A DNA stretch of 64,000 bases from an uncultured Lachnospiraceae bacterium (GTDB taxonomy: Bacteria > Bacillota > Clostridia > Lachnospirales > Lachnospiraceae): the NCBI GenBank assembly GCA_949740535.1, contig CATJHO010000145.1, positions 24,475 to 88,474 on the forward strand, written 5' to 3'. The position numbers were made by a program, and so were the translations under genes. The notes beneath the pieces are model-generated. The model saw only the letters and a program-made list of their open reading frames with translations. It did not search any database and was not told the origin of the DNA. How positions within the stretch are numbered: the stretch's first letter is position 1; each line of letters begins with the position of its first letter. This document shows, in pieces, positions 29,301 to 39,205 of this stretch.

Positions 29301-32300
29301 ATGGACGAAACCATTAGCTTTTCCATTTTGGAAATTGAAAAAACAAAAGACAAGCAGGCCATCCAGGATGCCTACCGCCGCCTGTTGGTGAAGGTGAACC
29401 CGGAGGATGATCCGGAGGGATTTAAGCGTCTTAGAGAAGCCTATGAGGCGGCAGCTGCATATGCAGACCGTCCGGAGGAACTGAAAAAAGCTCCGGAGAC
29501 GCCGATCGAGCATTGGATTGAACGAGTGAGCCAGGTTTACTTTTCTCTGTCCAGGCGTCTTAATCCGGACTGCTGGGAAGAGCTTTTAAGGGAAGACATC
29601 TGTCTTGATCTGGATACCAGCGTGGAGGCAAGAGATGCGCTGCTGAATTTTCTGGCCGAGAATTACCGGATTAAAACTGAGATTTGGAAAATGCTGGATC
29701 ACACCTTTAACCTTCAGGAGGAGAAGGCGGAGCTTCTGGAGCGGTTTCATCCAAACTTTATTGATTTTGTTATGCATCAGTGTCAAAGCGATGATGACTT
29801 CCCCTATGAGAATTTTGAAGGGGAGGATGATGCAGACTACGATACCTTCCTGTATCATTACTATGAGCTCTGCCGCAGAAATGACAGCGGGGATACAGAG
29901 GGAGCGGACGGAATTCTGGATACCCTGAAGCATCTGCCGGTATCCCATCCCTATTTGATGCTGGAAGAGGCCCGGCTTGAGCGGAACAAGCAGCATATAG
30001 GGGAAGCTTCCGGATGGATCCACGGTCTTCTGGAACTGGTGAAAGACGATATGCGCAGTCTTGCCTATGGCGGAGAGATCTACTGGGAGAACGGGGAGAA
30101 GGAAGAAGCAAGGGAATGCTTTGAAAAGATTCTGAAGGAGTGTCCCACCCACTATATGGCCAACAAGTACCTGGCAAAATATTACCAGGAGCAGGGAGCG
30201 CATGAGAAGGCCAAAGAGTACTGCGTGGAAGCTCTGCGGGTCAGCTCTCAGGAGGATGCGCTGCTGGAGACTATGCGGGATATTAACCAGAGTCTGATGA
30301 AGCTCTACGAAGAGCGGGTGGAAAAAGATGAGGCTTCTGAGGAAGACGTCATGGAGCTTGGCTGGTGTTATCTGCAGAATGATCTTCCCGGAAAGGGCAT
30401 GGAGCTCTTAGAGGGAAGGACCATGGAGGAAAAGCGCAGAGCCGAGTATTACAGCCTTCTTGCCAAATGCTATCTGATGGAACAGCAGTACCAGAAGTCC
30501 GTGGATGCCGCCAGAGCCTGTATTCCCTGTATTGAGGCAGAAGCACAGGCCAGAGATGCGGAAGCTTCCGAGGAAGAGAAGGGAAAACAGCTGGAGCGGA
30601 TTCCGGGACGGATTGCCGGGGCCTGTGAGATTATCGCCAAAGCGATGCATATGCTGGCCAAGGAAGAAAAGCAGACAGAGGAGCAGAATCTCTGCTATGA
30701 GCAGGCATTAGAAGCCGTTGACGAGGCTTTGAAGCAGGAGCCGGGAAACCGGAACTATCGGATAGAAAAAGCACAGATCTTCATGGATCGGGAGGAATAT
30801 CAGAAAGCCATCGACGTATGCGATGAGATGATCGATACGGATCGGAATGATTTTTATGCGTATGTCCTCCGCCAGAAATGCTGCTATGAGATGCACAATG
30901 GACAGGGGGTTGTGGATAATTTCTACAGCGCCAAGGATATTTACGCAGGTTATCCCCAGATTTATGAGCTGGCGGCGGATGTGTTTATCCGGTACAGCCA
31001 GTATGAGGACGCAAAAGGAATTCTCAAACAGGCAGAGGAAGGGGATGTGGGAAGCCCCAAACTGGATCTTCTGCATTTAACCATTGCAAGAGAGACAGCG
31101 GAAAAGGATGAGGAGTTCAAGGCAGCCTATGAGGAAGCCAAGAAGCTGGAGGAGAAGTTTAAGGAGCATCGGGATCAGGTGTCTGACGAGAACCAGGCGG
31201 AGCTTTATTACGAAATGGCCCGCTGCTGCAGAGGTCTGGACCGGCAGAGGGATGCGCTGAAGTACATAGAGAAGGCCTGCAGCCTTCACAGGGATAAGCT
31301 GTACCTGTGGATCCGTGCCAATACGCTGGCGGATTTGAAGGAATACGACAAATCTATGGCTGATTACCAGGAGTGTGAAAAGCAGTACGGGGAAAATGAG
31401 CTGGTTTATGAAAATATGGCCCGCTGTTTTCACAGTATGGGCAAACGCAGCCAGGCAGTGGATTATTACAAAAAGGTTTTGAAGGTCAATGAGGAGAATC
31501 CAAGAGCCAACAGCCGGATTGTGGATATTTATACGGATATTTTAAAGGATACAGGAGATCTCAAATACTACCAGGAGGCGGTTCCCTTTGCCACAAGACA
31601 GCTGGAGCTGGATCCGTGCGCCTATTATTACATAGAACGGGGACTCTTGTATCTGGAAGCAGGCGAATGGGATCTGGCGGAGGCAGATTTCCTGAAAGCA
31701 GCGGAGTTAGAGCCCAACAACACGTATGCCTACAACAATCAGGGCTGTATTTACAAGTATACGGAGCGGTATGAGAAGGCCGTTGAGCTCTTTAAAAAGT
31801 CCATTGAGGTTATGGAGGAAAAGGAAACGATTATTGCTTACAGCAATCTGGGCGGAACCTATGAGCGGATGGGCGACTTTCAGAGAGCTTTGGAGTGGTA
31901 CCAGAAGGGCAGCCAGGCGTTTCCCCAGAACCGCGGGATCCGCAAGGATATCATTCGGGTATACAAGAAAATGGGGCTTCTGGAACGGGCCATGGAAGAG
32001 ATCAAAAACTTCTATGGGGAAGATACCATTGCATGTTATCTGGAGACCGGTGAGGTCTATGTACAGATGAAGCGTTACAGCCGGGCATTGTCTTTGTATC
32101 AGACAGCGAGAAAGAAAGCGGAAAACGACAAGGATGTGTCAGATGCCTGGAGCCACATAGCAGATGTATATCTCTATTATAAGAAGAACCCCAAAAAGGC
32201 CCTGGATATGTATCAGAAGGCCCTGGATTTATCTAACAAGAATGCTTATGGATATGACCGCATCTGCCGCAGTATTATGGAATGTTATTATGAGCTTGGG

Positions 32301-32678
32301 ACACCGGAAAAGGGTATGCCTTTTCAGAAGCTGGCATTAGAATCCATCGGCAGGCGCTTCGGCCATATTGACAAATACTTAAATGATTTTTATTATAGAA
32401 GAAGCCGCCTTTACAATATGGGAGCCATGTACTACTATGCCGGCGACCTGGAGATGGCAAAGAAGTATTTTAACCAGATCGAACAGACTGCCAAATGCCG
32501 CCACTGCAACTATATGGAATGCGAGGACTACTGGGAGGCGATGGGCTTCCTTCGGGAGGAGGAGGGCGATCTTGCAGAGGCTTTGAACTGTTATGAGAAG
32601 GCCTGCCGGGAATCTGTGGCCAATAATTTAAGTATTGCAAAGGTAGAGCTGCTTACAAAGAAACTGAAAAAGCGTTAA
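29301..32678 (+). CDS. J-domain-like protein with extensive TPR repeats
   Basis: N-terminal QAIQDAYRRLLVKVNPEDDPEGFKRLREAYEAA (J-domain-like) followed by many TPR motifs; start could also be 29271 (GTG) or 29292. Confidence 0.8.
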   Translation: MDETISFSILEIEKTKDKQAIQDAYRRLLVKVNPEDDPEGFKRLREAYEAAAAYADRPEELKKAPETPIEHWIERVSQVYFSLSRRLNPDCWEELLREDICLDLDTSVEARDALLNFLAENYRIKTEIWKMLDHTFNLQEEKAELLERFHPNFIDFVMHQCQSDDDFPYENFEGEDDADYDTFLYHYYELCRRNDSGDTEGADGILDTLKHLPVSHPYLMLEEARLERNKQHIGEASGWIHGLLELVKDDMRSLAYGGEIYWENGEKEEARECFEKILKECPTHYMANKYLAKYYQEQGAHEKAKEYCVEALRVSSQEDALLETMRDINQSLMKLYEERVEKDEASEEDVMELGWCYLQNDLPGKGMELLEGRTMEEKRRAEYYSLLAKCYLMEQQYQKSVDAARACIPCIEAEAQARDAEASEEEKGKQLERIPGRIAGACEIIAKAMHMLAKEEKQTEEQNLCYEQALEAVDEALKQEPGNRNYRIEKAQIFMDREEYQKAIDVCDEMIDTDRNDFYAYVLRQKCCYEMHNGQGVVDNFYSAKDIYAGYPQIYELAADVFIRYSQYEDAKGILKQAEEGDVGSPKLDLLHLTIARETAEKDEEFKAAYEEAKKLEEKFKEHRDQVSDENQAELYYEMARCCRGLDRQRDALKYIEKACSLHRDKLYLWIRANTLADLKEYDKSMADYQECEKQYGENELVYENMARCFHSMGKRSQAVDYYKKVLKVNEENPRANSRIVDIYTDILKDTGDLKYYQEAVPFATRQLELDPCAYYYIERGLLYLEAGEWDLAEADFLKAAELEPNNTYAYNNQGCIYKYTERYEKAVELFKKSIEVMEEKETIIAYSNLGGTYERMGDFQRALEWYQKGSQAFPQNRGIRKDIIRVYKKMGLLERAMEEIKNFYGEDTIACYLETGEVYVQMKRYSRALSLYQTARKKAENDKDVSDAWSHIADVYLYYKKNPKKALDMYQKALDLSNKNAYGYDRICRSIMECYYELGTPEKGMPFQKLALESIGRRFGHIDKYLNDFYYRRSRLYNMGAMYYYAGDLEMAKKYFNQIEQTAKCRHCNYMECEDYWEAMGFLREEEGDLAEALNCYEKACRESVANNLSIAKVELLTKKLKKR

Positions 32679-32697
32679 TAGACTAGAGGAATGTAAC

Positions 32698-34389
32698 ATG
32701 ATTATAGGAATTGATTTAGGAACAACAAACAGTCTGGCTGCTTACTTTTCGGAAGACGGACCAAGGATCATTCCCAATCGTCTGGGAAAGAATCTGACTC
32801 CTTCTATCGTAAGTGTAGATGAAAATGATCAGATGTACGTGGGTGAGACAGCCAGAGAGCGGGGGCTTCTCTATCCGGGGACAGCAGCCCAGGTCTTTAA
32901 GCGGAGCATGGGAAGCACCAAAAAGTTTGATCTGGGACACAAGCAGTTTACGGCAGAGGAGCTGTCCTCCTTTGTGCTCCGTTCCCTGAAAGAAGATGCA
33001 GAAACCTTTCTGGGAGAAGAAGTGACGGAGGCAGTGATCAGTGTTCCGGCATATTTTGACGATAAGAGAAGGAAGGCCACCAAGCGGGCCGGAGAACTGG
33101 CCGGATTGAAGGTGGAGCGTATCATCAGCGAGCCTACAGCCGCGGCTATTGCATACGGCCTCTATGAGAAGACCAAGAATACCAAGTTTCTGGTATTCGA
33201 CTTAGGCGGCGGCACCTTCGATGTATCCATTCTGGAGCTGTTTCAGAATATTCTGGAGGTCCGGGCCGTGGCCGGTGACAATTATCTGGGCGGCGAGGAC
33301 TTTACTGGTGTGCTGGAGAAGCTGTTTGTTCAAAAAAAGAAACTGGATTTGGACTCTCTGGATGCCAAGTCAAGAGGAATGATCCATAAGGCGGCAGAGG
33401 AGTGCAAGCTTGGTTTTGCGGACAGTGTGAAATCCCGGTTTGCCTGTACCATAAACGGGCAGATGGAGGAGCTTGAGATTACCCAGAAAGAATATGAAGA
33501 GCAGTGCGAGCCGCTGCTGGATAAAATCCGCAAGCCGGTTCAGAGAAGTCTGGCAGATGCCCATATTAAGCTGTCGGATATTGACGTGGTGGTTCTGGTA
33601 GGCGGCGCTACCAGACTTCAGGTAGTGAAGAACTTTATTATTAAGCTGTTTCGGAAGTTCCCGGACACCTCGGTCCACCCGGACGAGGCAGTAGCTCTGG
33701 GTGCAGCCATTCAGGCGGCTATGAAAGAGCGGAACCAGGCTGTGAAGGAAGTGATTCTCACAGATGTATGTTCCTTTACGCTGGGGACGGAAGTGACGGT
33801 AAACAGAGGAAATGGCCGCTATGAGTCGGGACACTACTGTCCAATCATTGAGCGGAACACGGTGATTCCCGCCAGCCGTACAGAGCGGTTCTATACGCTC
33901 CACGATGACCAGAGTAAGATCACCATCAATATCCTACAGGGAGAGAGCCGTTTTGCTGCCAATAATCTCCTGCTGGGAGAACTGACTGTGAATGTGCCCA
34001 AGAACCGGGCAGGGGAAGAGTCCGTAGATGTGACCTATACCTATGACATCAATTCCATTCTGGAGGTGGAGGTGAAGGTGATCTCCACAGGAGAAGTGCG
34101 CAAGCAGATTATTAAGAGCCAGGAAAATGAAATGACGGATGAGGAAATCCAGGAGCGTATGGAGGAACTTTCCTATCTGAAGATTCACCCCAGAGATCAG
34201 GAGGAGAACAAGCTGCTGCTTCTGCGCAGCGAGCGTCTCTATGAGGAGAGCATGGGAGATATGCGGCGGCTGATTGATATTGAGATCCGTAAATTCGAGG
34301 AGGTTTTAAATACACGGGATCGGGGCAAGATTGAAGAAGCCAGAGAAGAGCTGAAGCAGGCGCTGAAAGAGATAGAGGAGGAATTGTAA
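32698..34389 (+). CDS. Hsp70 family protein (short DnaK/HscC-like)
   Basis: IIGIDLGTTNSLAAYF, VFDLGGGTFDVSIL, VVLVGGATRLQVV; 563 aa. Confidence 0.92.
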   Translation: MIIGIDLGTTNSLAAYFSEDGPRIIPNRLGKNLTPSIVSVDENDQMYVGETARERGLLYPGTAAQVFKRSMGSTKKFDLGHKQFTAEELSSFVLRSLKEDAETFLGEEVTEAVISVPAYFDDKRRKATKRAGELAGLKVERIISEPTAAAIAYGLYEKTKNTKFLVFDLGGGTFDVSILELFQNILEVRAVAGDNYLGGEDFTGVLEKLFVQKKKLDLDSLDAKSRGMIHKAAEECKLGFADSVKSRFACTINGQMEELEITQKEYEEQCEPLLDKIRKPVQRSLADAHIKLSDIDVVVLVGGATRLQVVKNFIIKLFRKFPDTSVHPDEAVALGAAIQAAMKERNQAVKEVILTDVCSFTLGTEVTVNRGNGRYESGHYCPIIERNTVIPASRTERFYTLHDDQSKITINILQGESRFAANNLLLGELTVNVPKNRAGEESVDVTYTYDINSILEVEVKVISTGEVRKQIIKSQENEMTDEEIQERMEELSYLKIHPRDQEENKLLLLRSERLYEESMGDMRRLIDIEIRKFEEVLNTRDRGKIEEAREELKQALKEIEEEL

Positions 34390-34390
34390 A

Positions 34391-34873
34391 ATGTCCATAG
34401 AGATTGTGCGGAAGTATTTTTCCTCTTTTGGCATGGAGGATCGGATCCGGGAGTTTCCTGTGTCCAGCGCTACGGTGGAGCTGGCTGCCGAGGCGGCAGG
34501 CTGCATTCCTGCACGGATTGCCAAGACTCTTTCTTTTAAGATAGGAGAAGAGCCGGTCCTGATTGTGGCTGCAGGAGATGCCAAAATTGATAATCGGAGG
34601 TACAAAGATCAGTTTGGGAAAAAAGCGGTGATGCTGTCGTTAGAAGAGGTGGCGGATTGGATCGGTCATGAGGCAGGCGGCGTGTGTCCCTTTGGGATTC
34701 CGGAGAATGTGGGAGTGTATCTGGATGTGTCGCTGAAGCGGTTTGAGACGGTATTTCCGGCAGCGGGAAGCTCCAACAGCGCCATTGAGCTTACGATAGA
34801 AGAGCTGGAGCGTTATTCCCATGCGGCAGAATGGATTGATGTGTGCAAAGGCTGGCAGGAGCAGGAAGTATGA
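34391..34873 (+). CDS. YbaK/aminoacyl-tRNA deacylase domain protein
   Basis: PARIAKTLSFKIGEEPVLIVAAGDAKIDNRRYKDQFG; GGVCPFGIP. Confidence 0.88.
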   Translation: MSIEIVRKYFSSFGMEDRIREFPVSSATVELAAEAAGCIPARIAKTLSFKIGEEPVLIVAAGDAKIDNRRYKDQFGKKAVMLSLEEVADWIGHEAGGVCPFGIPENVGVYLDVSLKRFETVFPAAGSSNSAIELTIEELERYSHAAEWIDVCKGWQEQEV

Positions 34874-35325
34874 GCCGGTATTTTCCCCTGTTTGTGAATC
34901 TGGAAGGAAAAAAAGTCATTGTCTACGGGGCCGGAGTCATCGGGTCCCGTAGAATTTTGGCTCTTTTGGAATTCGGATGCTGTCTTACTGTTGCGGCGCC
35001 GGAGGCATCCAAAGAGGTGCAGCGGCTTTCAAAGGAAGGCAAGATTATCTGGCAGAAGAAGAAATATGAGTCCGGGGAAATTTCAAGGGATGCATGTTTT
35101 GTGCTGGCAGCCTCCAGTGACCGGGAGGTAAATGCGCAGATTGGCGCAGAGTGCCGGGAAAAGCATATTCCGGTGAACGTAAGCAGCGACAGGGAGCTGT
35201 GTGATTTTTACTTTCCGGGACTGGCGGTGAAGGAAGAGCTGGTAGCAGGTGTCACAGCGGGAGGAAGCGATCATCGAAAGGCACGGGAGGTTACGGAGAA
35301 GATCCGGTCACTGCTTACTTCATGA
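34870..35325 (+). CDS. Precorrin-2 dehydrogenase / siroheme synthase N-terminal-type protein
   Basis: YFPLFVNLEGKKVIVYGAGVIGSRRI, VNVSSDRELCDFYFPG; ATGA overlap with the upstream gene. Confidence 0.85.
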   Translation: MSRYFPLFVNLEGKKVIVYGAGVIGSRRILALLEFGCCLTVAAPEASKEVQRLSKEGKIIWQKKKYESGEISRDACFVLAASSDREVNAQIGAECREKHIPVNVSSDRELCDFYFPGLAVKEELVAGVTAGGSDHRKAREVTEKIRSLLTS

Positions 35326-35496
35326 AGCCCTTAAGCTCTGCCTGATGCCAGGAAGAGACTGGAAAGATCGTTGCTTCTGCGGCAGAGAGTATGCTATACT
35401 TTTAAAAATAAGACATAGAGCCATGCATGGGGAGTGCCCTTATTAAGAGATGGTATGCTGAAAGAAAACGATAAGAGGAAAAGAGGTTTTCATTCT

Positions 35497-36480
35497 ATGG
35501 AAATGAATATCAGGCCCCGCCGCCTGCGGACAGGGGCGGTTCTGCGGAAAATGGTCCGTGAGACCCGGATAGACAAGAGTTCTCTGATCTATCCCATGTT
35601 TATCAAAGAGGGAATCGGAATTGAGGAAGAAATTCCCACTATGCCGGGGCAGTACCGCTACAGCATTGACCGGATGCCCTTTGCGCTGGAGAAGCTTTGG
35701 AAGGCAGGCGTAGGCAGTGTTATGTTTTTTGGAATCCCGGAGCACAAGGATGCCTGCGGCAGCGGCGCCTATGCAGAGGACGGTATTGTACAGAAGGCTT
35801 TCCGGGAAGCTAAGAGGCAGTTTCCAGATCTCTGCTGCATCGGCGATGTGTGTATGTGTGAGTACACTTCCCACGGCCACTGCGGGATTTTAAGTGGCGG
35901 ATATGTGGATAATGACAAGACATTGGATTACCTGGCAAGGATTGCCCTTTCCCAGGTACAGGCCGGTGCAGATATGGTGGCTCCTTCCGATATGATGGAC
36001 GGCCGTGTGGGGGCGATCCGGCGTATGCTGGATCAGAACGGTTATCTGGAAACGCCTATTATGTCTTATGCGGTAAAATACGCTTCCGCCTTTTATGGTC
36101 CCTTCCGGGATGCGGCAGGCAGCGCGCCTGCATTCGGAGACCGCAAATCTTACCAGATGGACTATCACAACAGCCGGGAGGCTCTGAAGGAAGCGCTTCT
36201 GGATGTGGACGAGGGCGCAGACATCATTATGGTAAAACCGGCTATGGCATATGGGGATGTGATTGCAAAGGTAAAGGAACGGATTCATCTTCCTGTGGCG
36301 GCCTACAGTGTCAGCGGAGAGTATGCCTTGATTAAGGGGGCAGCTTCTCTGGGATATGTGGACGAGGCGGCGATGATCTGCGAAGCGGCCGCAGGCGCTT
36401 ACCGGGCGGGCGTGGATCTGTATCTGACCTATTTTGCGCGTGAGATTGCCGGATTTATCGATGAGGGGAGAATTGGATAA
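35497..36480 (+). CDS. hemB: Porphobilinogen synthase (delta-aminolevulinic acid dehydratase)
   Basis: RPRRLRTGAVLRKMVRETRI, GDVCMCEYTSHGHCGI, MVAPSDMMDGRV, MVKPAMAY. Confidence 0.95.
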   Translation: MEMNIRPRRLRTGAVLRKMVRETRIDKSSLIYPMFIKEGIGIEEEIPTMPGQYRYSIDRMPFALEKLWKAGVGSVMFFGIPEHKDACGSGAYAEDGIVQKAFREAKRQFPDLCCIGDVCMCEYTSHGHCGILSGGYVDNDKTLDYLARIALSQVQAGADMVAPSDMMDGRVGAIRRMLDQNGYLETPIMSYAVKYASAFYGPFRDAAGSAPAFGDRKSYQMDYHNSREALKEALLDVDEGADIIMVKPAMAYGDVIAKVKERIHLPVAAYSVSGEYALIKGAASLGYVDEAAMICEAAAGAYRAGVDLYLTYFAREIAGFIDEGRIG

Positions 36481-37757
36481 TGACAAAGTCAGAAATGCTT
36501 TTTGAACGTGCCGTAAAGCGGATTCCCGGCGGTGTCAATTCTCCGGTGCGGGCCTTCGGCTCGGTAGGAGAGACGCCTCGGTTTATCGCTTCGGCAGAAG
36601 GCTCCCATCTGACGGATGTGGACGGCAGGAGGTATCTGGACTATGTAGGATCCTGGGGGCCTATGATTCTGGGACACAGCCATCCGGAGGTGCTTAAAGC
36701 AGTGGAACATGCCTGCAGAAAGGGCCTGAGCTTTGGCGCGGCCACAGAGGCAGAGGTGGAAATGGCAGAGCTTATCTGCAGCATTGTGCCTTCTGTGGAG
36801 ATGGTGCGCATGGTCAATTCCGGCACCGAGGCAGTTATGAGCGCGGTCCGGGCAGCCAGAGGATTTACAGGCAGGGATAAGATCGTAAAGTTTGCAGGCT
36901 GTTACCACGGGCATTCGGATGCCATGCTGGTGAAAGCCGGATCCGGAGTGATGACGGCAGGCGTGCCGGACAGCGCCGGAGTTCCGTCAGGATGTACAAG
37001 GGATACCCTGACAGCTGTCTACAATGATTTGAAGAGCGTGGAAGATCTGTTTGCGGCCTGTGAGGGGGAAATTGCGGCTGTAATTGTGGAACCGGCAGGA
37101 GCCAATATGGGGGTGGTTCTGCCGAAGGATGGTTTTCTTGAAGGACTGCGCCGTATCTGTACAGAGAATGGAAGCCTTCTCATCTTTGACGAGGTTATTA
37201 CAGGATTCCGCTTAAGTCTTTCCGGTGCTCAGGGATACTATGGGATAGAGCCGGATCTGACCACTTTTGGCAAGATTATCGGCGGCGGTATGCCGGTGGG
37301 GGCCTATGGAGGCAGAAGAGACGTGATGGAAATGGCTGCGCCTGCAGGCCCGGTTTACCAGGCGGGAACCTTAAGCGGCAATCCGGCGGCGATGGCGGCA
37401 GGAATGGCTCAGATTCGTATCCTTCGGGATACGCCGGACTTTTATGAGGAGCTTCACAGGAAATCAAATCAGTTGTTTGAGGGAATGAAAGAGATTCTGA
37501 AGGAGGCGGACTGCCCGTATCAGCTCAATCATGTGGGCTCTCTGGGATGCCTGTTCTTTACGAAAGAGCCGGTTTATGATTATGCTTCGGCGAAAACCTC
37601 AGATACAAAAGCCTTTGCCCGCTATTTTTCCCATATGCTGAAGGAAGGAATCTATCTGGCCCCGTCACAGTTTGAGGCCATGTTTGTATCCAGGGCACTT
37701 ACAGAGGAAGAGATACAGGAGACCTTGACGGCTGTCCGGAAGTACTTTTTATCGTGA
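36480..37757 (+). CDS. hemL: Glutamate-1-semialdehyde 2,1-aminomutase
   Basis: IPGGVNSPVRAF, MVNSGTEAVMSAVRAARG, FGKIIGGGMPVGAYGG. Confidence 0.95.
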   Translation: MTKSEMLFERAVKRIPGGVNSPVRAFGSVGETPRFIASAEGSHLTDVDGRRYLDYVGSWGPMILGHSHPEVLKAVEHACRKGLSFGAATEAEVEMAELICSIVPSVEMVRMVNSGTEAVMSAVRAARGFTGRDKIVKFAGCYHGHSDAMLVKAGSGVMTAGVPDSAGVPSGCTRDTLTAVYNDLKSVEDLFAACEGEIAAVIVEPAGANMGVVLPKDGFLEGLRRICTENGSLLIFDEVITGFRLSLSGAQGYYGIEPDLTTFGKIIGGGMPVGAYGGRRDVMEMAAPAGPVYQAGTLSGNPAAMAAGMAQIRILRDTPDFYEELHRKSNQLFEGMKEILKEADCPYQLNHVGSLGCLFFTKEPVYDYASAKTSDTKAFARYFSHMLKEGIYLAPSQFEAMFVSRALTEEEIQETLTAVRKYFLS

Positions 37758-37861
37758 GAGGACTGTGCTTTGGCTGTCCGGTATTGGAAGCATGAATGAA
37801 CGATAGATATATCTGTTTTGTTTAGATTGTTAAAATAACAGGAACTATGGAGGAGAAGAGG

Positions 37862-38911
37862 ATGGACAAGAAAAAGTATGTAGCCTATGTAGGAACCTAT
37901 ACCCACGGCAGCAGCGAGGGAATCCATCTGTTTGATTTGGATGTGGAGGAAGGCCGGATGATTCAGCGGAAGGTGATTCCCATTAATAATCCTTCCTACA
38001 TCAAGCTGTCCCACAATGGAAAGTATCTGTATTCCATTTCCGACGAAGGGGTGCGTTCTTTTATTATCAGGCCGGACGGAGATCTGGAGCCTTTAAACTG
38101 TGCCAGCGTGGAAGGAATGCGGGGCTGTTATCTCTCCACGGATCAGGAAGACCGCTATCTGTTCGTGGGAGGCTGGCATGACGGAAAAGTTACGGTGCTC
38201 CGGCTGAATGAGGACGGAAGCGTAGGGGAGATTACCGATGGCATTTTCCACAAAGGACTGGGCAGTGTGGCGGAGCGGAATTTCCGGCCTCATGTGAACT
38301 GTGTGAATCTGACTCCCGACGGAAAGTATCTCTGTGCAGTGGATCTGGGAACCGATCAGATCAAAATCTACAAATTTGATCAGAGGACTGGCAAGATTTC
38401 GCTGGCAGATCTGCTGATGTGCGAGCTGAATTCTGCTCCCCGGATCATCAAGTTCAGCCGGGACGGACAGTTTGCCTATGCCATCAGCGAACTGAAAAAT
38501 TACATTACTGTGTACAAATACGACGGAAGCGGAAAAAATCCATCCTTTGAGCTGATTCAGACCGTATCCACGTTAAATGATTATCATTCGGCAACCAGCG
38601 CTGCATCGGCCCTGCGGTTTTCCAAGGACGGAAGCAAGGTGCTGTGTACCAACGCAGGAGATAACACGGCCGGGATCTTCCATGTGGATAAGGAGACAGG
38701 ACTGCTGGAGAAGATCTGCATCCTGCCCATCAGCGGAGATTACCCGAAAGCCGGCGATTTCTTTCCGGACAACCGGCATATTATCTCGCTGAATCATGAG
38801 AGTAACAGCATTACCATTTTTGAGATCCATTACGACAAAAAGTATTTCACGATGAAGGGAAAGCCCATTCCCATTGAGACACCCAACTGTATTCTGGTGT
38901 CAGAGCTGTAA
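37862..38911 (+). CDS. Lactonase family protein (6-phosphogluconolactonase-like, 7-bladed propeller)
   Basis: YVAYVGTYTHGSSEGIHLF; RPHVNCVNLTPDGKYL; blade repeats; RBS ggagg before ATG 37862. Confidence 0.85.
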   Translation: MDKKKYVAYVGTYTHGSSEGIHLFDLDVEEGRMIQRKVIPINNPSYIKLSHNGKYLYSISDEGVRSFIIRPDGDLEPLNCASVEGMRGCYLSTDQEDRYLFVGGWHDGKVTVLRLNEDGSVGEITDGIFHKGLGSVAERNFRPHVNCVNLTPDGKYLCAVDLGTDQIKIYKFDQRTGKISLADLLMCELNSAPRIIKFSRDGQFAYAISELKNYITVYKYDGSGKNPSFELIQTVSTLNDYHSATSAASALRFSKDGSKVLCTNAGDNTAGIFHVDKETGLLEKICILPISGDYPKAGDFFPDNRHIISLNHESNSITIFEIHYDKKYFTMKGKPIPIETPNCILVSEL

Positions 38912-38985
38912 CGAAAATTGAATATTGGATGAAAAATAATGCTTGACAGAAAGTGTCTGCATGTGATAAGGTGTATACAAATTTA

Positions 38986-39022
38986 CAAGGTAGTGATTAT
39001 CTTTATTGATAAGCTAGGCTTG
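38986..39022 (+). promoter_or_regulatory. Predicted ribonucleic antiterminator (RAT)-like hairpin upstream of PTS gene
   Basis: CAAG-G-TAG-TGA-TTATC...GATAA-G-CTA-GG-CTTG gives a hairpin with two asymmetric internal loops; its 3' arm overlaps the 5' arm of the following terminator; a BglG-type protein is encoded downstream. Confidence 0.6.
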
Positions 39023-39073
39023 TTTGAGTAGACGATACAAAAAATGTGTTGTCTGTTCAGACAGGCCTTTTTT
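39017..39073 (+). terminator. Conditional terminator in PTS leader
   Basis: GGCTTGTTTGAGTAGAC pairs with GTCTGTTCAGACAGGCC (17 bp including G-U pairs) followed by TTTTTT. Confidence 0.75.
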
Positions 39074-39205
39074 GATCACAAAACGAAATTTTACAAAGAA
39101 TGTCGTTTAAATGAGCAGAAAGGGCCTGAACAGGAAATGTGGAAGGCAGCTGCAGATGTCAAACACAAAAATATGATTACAAAGAAAAAATACTGGAGGA
39201 ACGAC

